A DNA stretch of 64,000 nt, taken from contig JAFEUB010000846.1 in the NCBI GenBank assembly GCA_024529925.1, positions 3,214,501 to 3,278,500 of the forward strand, written 5' to 3'. Shown one piece after another: positions 59,635 through 64,000 of this stretch (positions are counted from its first letter, which is position 1; the number at the start of each line of letters is the position of its first letter). The notes below the pieces were generated by a model that was given only the letters and a program-made list of their open reading frames with translations, was not told where the DNA came from and ran no database searches. A program made the position numbers and the translations under genes. The DNA comes from Ophthalmolycus amberensis (lineage: Eukaryota; Chordata; Actinopteri; Perciformes; Zoarcidae).

Positions 59635-60831
59635 CTGAAAATAACAACACGGGGATGCTGTGGCTTGTAGTCTTTAGTCTGAGCAGGAAGCTGAATGCTG
59701 TTTAAAAATAACCCTGGCAAAGGAGGAAAACATGCACAGAGGCAGCGAGACCAAGTTTCCCTGGTGATACTTCCTTCACACAGGGGGGGCTTCTGGTTGG
59801 CGAATGAGAAGCCGCTCACACGAGAGAGAACGACGGCTACCGTTCACACAAAGACCCCTCCCCTCTCCTTCTGTCTCATTTTCCCTCACTCCCAATCCCT
59901 CCTTCTCCCATCACCACTCCCTCTCCTCACCTCTCTAGCACCTCCCAACATATTACCTTCTCACACCCCTCATTCCCCCGTCATCTCCAGCCTCTTTCTG
60001 TGAACTCTCATGTGACTCCACAGCACAGATGTATTGAAATGACCTGACCGTGTACCTCACTGGTACTTGTTTTTCTTATTAAATACAAGCGTTTCCTGTG
60101 TTGAGATGCAAGTTAGTGATGAGACCAAAACGTTATTAGTGGAGAATTATTAATAGTGAGAGGTATTTGTGTTCAGTCTAGACAACCTCTAAACTATTGC
60201 TATTATTTTATTTATTACTGAACTTTGAATAATATAATGAGTTATATCATTTAAAAAAATATTACATTACATCCAACAGTCTAATAGTGCGTAATAACAC
60301 TGCTGCTACAATAGGGCGGAACAGTATGATCACAAATCTTTACCATAATAAATTGTCATATCTAAAATGATCAATGTGATGATAATCATTTTCAAATACA
60401 TCCCCTACATTAGATTCCCTTGTCATGTTGTCTTCTGATTTGTCCTGATTCATCACAGTTTGATCACTTTCACTTTCAGATCTGGGACTTAGGGCTCACT
60501 GTGTGACTGGTTGTTATTCTGATTTTCAGTACATTTTGGTAGATGCAATATATCAGTAATTCAATAAATTAACTCAATTTTCCAGCCCTATGGTATAAAA
60601 ACATAACATGGGCTATTTCATTAGGGTGCTATTTGTTAACACTGTAATAACAGATGCACTTCCAAAGCTTTCCACAGGACTACAAAGCAAACACCACATC
60701 CACCTTCTCCTCGAGTAATGCTAAGAGTTAAATATGCACATGCTCATGTTTGGTTTCTCCTCCTGTTGTGTCTGAAGCTGAAGTGACATAAACTAAAGCT
60801 GTGGGAGGCTCACTGCTTCTATCAGCTGTCT

Positions 60832-60881
<50 letters not shown>

Positions 60882-61223
60882 CTCTCTTCACCAAACCACC
60901 CTGAACAACACTCCATGTGAAGACAAACTGTGAAGTTTAGACAACGAACTTTGGTCAATGAATTTAAATCAGGGGATTGAAGGTGGATCATTAATGTTTT
61001 AGCACTCTCAACCTGCCCAGAGTGACTTCTGGCAGCTATTACACAACACTGTCTACAACTACCAACATGCATTGCACCTTTATACGTAGAAACCTTTCAA
61101 TAAACAAAAGCCACTGACTACTGCAATACTCCTAAAGGTTTCTCTAAAACACATTCATGAGCTGATGAGCAGGATGGTGTTCTACCTTAATAATTTAAGA
61201 CTACCCATTTCAAGATTCACGTC
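59635..61223. other. atf7 upstream DNA, no gene seen
   Basis: Probably a 5' UTR intron of atf7. A pyrimidine-rich stretch lies at about 59850-60000 and a CA run at 60833-60879. No coding exon is recognised. Confidence 0.4.
60833..60879. repeat. (CA)n microsatellite
   Basis: About 23 uninterrupted CA units upstream of the atf7 coding exons. Confidence 0.9.
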
Positions 61224-61226
61224 TTA

Positions 61227-62234
61227 TGCTGCGTTCACACCGGTCGCGTTGATTTTTTGACGCACTGCAAAATCGCGTCCAACGCGCCGCCGGTCGTGTT
61301 CACACCAAACGCCGCAAAATCGCGTAGCGCCGGAGAGGGGGCGTGGTTTATCGACTGGAAGCCGTTCACCTGGCCGTCATTTCTTTCCGCTTTCAACCGT
61401 GAAAGGAATAAGGACAATTGCTGCTTTGTACGTGTTGTGGAAGTCCCTCAAACGTCGGAATGCCAAACGCCGTCATGTCTGGTTCATAATATTGTTCAGA
61501 GGAGATTTCATCGAGCTGTATTCACTGTGTCTAGCAAGCCACCGGTCGCTGTTTACTACAGCTGTAGGAACACAACATAAACTGATTTGGCTGTGATTTA
61601 ACGGAAAATAAACCGACAAAAAGGGACTCCGAAATAATTACATAATGATGCCGATTTGTACTTGTCTTCTCCGACAAAAAGGGACTCCGAAATAACTACG
61701 TAATGATACAGATTTGTAGGCTACTTGTCTTCTCAATGGAGCTCTGATGGATCGGTGCTAGGCTTTGCTAACATCGTAGCAGCTCCACCAGCACTCAATA
61801 ACGTCATGTAGACGTAAATACGGCAGCGTCTATTCATTGTTTGTACCGTATGGTTTACACACACACACACACACATGTATACACATAGTTTGGTTCGGTC
61901 TCTGTTGATATGAGGTATCATAGAGCTCTGGGTGAACACAGACGGCTACAGGATTTATTTCCTGATTCAACAACGGCAGGAAGCCAGTGATGACAGGGGG
62001 AGCAACTCAACGCTGATAGGCTATCGCGCCACAGCGTCACGCGATTATGTCGCAGAAGTTGAAAAATTTCAACTCGCGCGTTGCCGATTTTTGCGGCGTC
62101 CAACGCAAAAACGCGTCCAACGCGCCGCGCCATCGCAAAATCGCGGCGCGCCAGTCTCATCGCGTCTGTGCATAGACTTTGTATGTAATCTCGACGCGCG
62201 TCAAAAAATCAACGCGACTGGTGTGAACGCAGCA
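61227..62234. mobile_element. PIF/Harbinger-like MITE with 37-bp inverted repeats
   Basis: The left end TGCTGCGTTCACACC and following bases (61227-61263) match the inverse of the right end (62198-62234) over 37 bp with one mismatch. The target duplication is TTA (61224-61226 and 62235-62237), which fits PIF/Harbinger. The body is 1008 bp; subterminal segments are rich in CGCG and share AACGCGCCG and AAATCGCG strings. An internal 58-bp unit (61613-61670) is repeated at 61671-61733 with a 5-bp insertion. A basic-rich open stretch near 61430-61530 could be a transposase trace but is too short to assign. Non-autonomous. Confidence 0.88.
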
Positions 62235-62237
62235 TTA

Positions 62238-64000
62238 GATGTCTTTAGTGATCAGCTTCCTAAATCTTAATTTTGCCGATGACGATACAACAGCACCTGA
62301 ACTTCTGTGTTGTTCTGACTTGTTTTTAAGCTTGCTTAATCGCGTTCATTACATCAAATTTCATATGTACTGCTATTCCACGAACTGGAAAGCGACGTCG
62401 GTTTAACGTGTTTAGTGTCGTAGCTGAGTCACAGACCGCATTAACCTCTGTTGTAAATACTACACGGATTGAGAGTGTAGCCTCACATTATTGAGTGGGA
62501 CAGATTATTCATTATGTTGGCGAGGCATAAATGTCTGAAAGTTTTCCCAGTGCTGAAGTCAGTATATTTTCCTCCTTCCTCCCCTCTATTTCTCCCTTCG
62601 CCGAGGACAGCTGCCCCTGAGCCAACACATGATTACTGAAGCCGTGCGCCGAAATGCAACGCTCTCCCATGATGCCAGAGCAGCAACAGGCCCAACCGTT
62701 GTGTCTCTCAGTCTTCGTCCCTGCTCTGTGCAGATCAGACGGCCGATAAAGAGGAGCAGACTGATTTTCTTCCAGACCTCCCATGCTCTGGAGAAAGGCA
62801 ACAGGTTGGTGACAGGGCCCTCGCAGAGTGTTCCCAATCCGCTGAGTCTATTTGGGCAGAGATGTGTCTGCAAACGAGATGCTCGTTATACCGAGGGTGT
62901 GGACCGTGTGGGGAAGTGGACACATCTGGCGTGAGGAGTGGGAACAGATTTCAGAGTTTACATCTTACTAACCACATGCTTAGACATTAACTTGGCTGCC
63001 TGCCGGGTGGGATTTGATTTTGTGGGTCCACCATATAGTCCACCATATATTTCAGACGACGGTTGTGGAAAATACCATTTGTTTTCCTATAGCTGCCCCG
63101 ACCAATCTCTTCACCTGATTAAAACTGATGGGTTGAATCTTTTCTTCAGCATCTATTGCTTGACTTCGTGGTAAGTCCGTCTATCTTGAATGAAATCTTC
63201 AAAAACTGCAACGCTATCTGTAATCCTGCGCTGAATTCACGTAAATACAGAAGGAAGTTTCTCTGGTAATTTACGGCTTTGACTGTCAGTAGTGTCTCAC
63301 TGAGAATAAACTCTGAAGGTAATTAATGAGTTGACAGGATAGTTTTACTACACTCAGACTTAAACTCTGCGAGACACAATAAATCAGTCTGCTAGTAACA
63401 TTAGTGATGCACATCATTGATATGCATTACAGACATGGATATCAAGTTCACCTATTTTGCCTCCTTTCATCCAAGGTGACAGTCAAGTTGTCCTAATTCC
63501 TGTGCCTCTCATTGAGCTGCTGCCAAAGTCCCACCGTTAACTTGGATTTCTCCGACTCAGCAGGTGTAGGGGAATGAGTCCCAGCTATAATCAGCCACAG
63601 CCATCTAGTGTTTGATGCAGCCTGCTAGGAAACTGACTAAACAAACCGTATTAATAGCTCGTACTGCAGCCATAACTCTGGAATCTGAGGCTTGAATTGC
63701 CAGAGGGTAGGGGAGACCCCACAAAAAGAAAAAAAAAAAAGAAAAGGAGGGGGAGGTAGAGAGCGAAATGGTGAAATCGCAAAAAGGTCGGTCAGTGATC
63801 GATCAATTGAAGGATCTAGGATATTTGCTGGATCACATGTTTGGTCCTGTAAATGTGGGCTGTGAGCTCCAGAGATCTTGGCTATAGCTGGACGTGTGCA
63901 ACAGCCGATATGTATTTATGTAAGCAGAGTGAACCCGAGATTTGGTAAATGGAACAAATGAAATTCTATATCTTTGTCTGCGTAACTAACAAGGCCTTGA
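62238..64000. other. Right flank, no gene seen
   Basis: Short open frames on both strands (62512-62934) overlap each other and show no family motif. A purine-rich A/G stretch is at about 63720-63750. The atf7 promoter or first non-coding exon could lie here or beyond the window; nothing in the sequence decides it. Confidence 0.35.

Noticed and set aside
1..64000. CRISPR array, prokaryotic defence system or phage
   Set aside because: The regular repeats found are dinucleotide microsatellites and one gapless 19-bp tandem array without spacers. The genes are intron-rich vertebrate genes.

Overview
The window is nuclear DNA from a vertebrate, almost certainly a ray-finned (teleost) fish. Its genes have many small exons with GT-AG introns. 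The introns are dense in CA/TG microsatellites, and the mobile elements are of teleost type: an L2-type LINE, a tRNA-derived SINE, a hAT element and a Harbinger-like MITE. No CRISPR array, operon or other prokaryotic feature is present.

Three protein-coding genes can be reconstructed exon by exon, and each has a reading frame that closes exactly. (1) A trypsin-like serine protease, best matched to tmprss12, lies on the + strand (3168-6565; 5 exons, 301 residues). (2) dip2b, a disco-interacting protein 2 paralogue, lies on the - strand (45941 down to 10579; 38 coding exons, 4746 bp, 1581 residues). (3) atf7, an ATF2/ATF7-type bZIP factor, lies on the - strand (59554 down to 50876; 11 coding exons, 1458 bp, 485 residues). 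tmprss12 and dip2b are convergent, while dip2b and atf7 run head to tail. As recalled, human TMPRSS12, DIP2B and ATF7 all lie on 12q13, so the layout supports the names.

Layout: 1-3167 is upstream DNA with a compact CRE/CCAAT/ETS promoter just before tmprss12. 6566-10578 is the convergent intergenic space plus the probable dip2b 3' UTR, with a CTCF-like site at 7503-7516. 10579-28060 holds dip2b exons 38 to 2. 28061-45856 is the 17.8-kb first intron of dip2b, which carries the LINE, the SINE and a complete 1430-bp hAT-type element with an 8-bp target duplication and an internal 11 x 19-bp perfect tandem array. 45942-50875 is the dip2b promoter side plus the probable atf7 3' UTR. 50876-59634 is atf7. 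59635-64000 is atf7 upstream DNA (probably a 5' UTR intron) with a 1008-bp Harbinger-like MITE.

The three genes do not form a shared pathway. tmprss12 encodes a membrane-tethered protease (testis-associated in mammals), dip2b a cytoplasmic protein with adenylate-forming-like domains linked to lipid metabolism, and atf7 a stress-kinase-responsive transcription factor. I found no clearly new biological system. The most notable structures are the hAT element with its subterminal array, and CA/UG repeats directly abutting splice sites of both dip2b and tmprss12.
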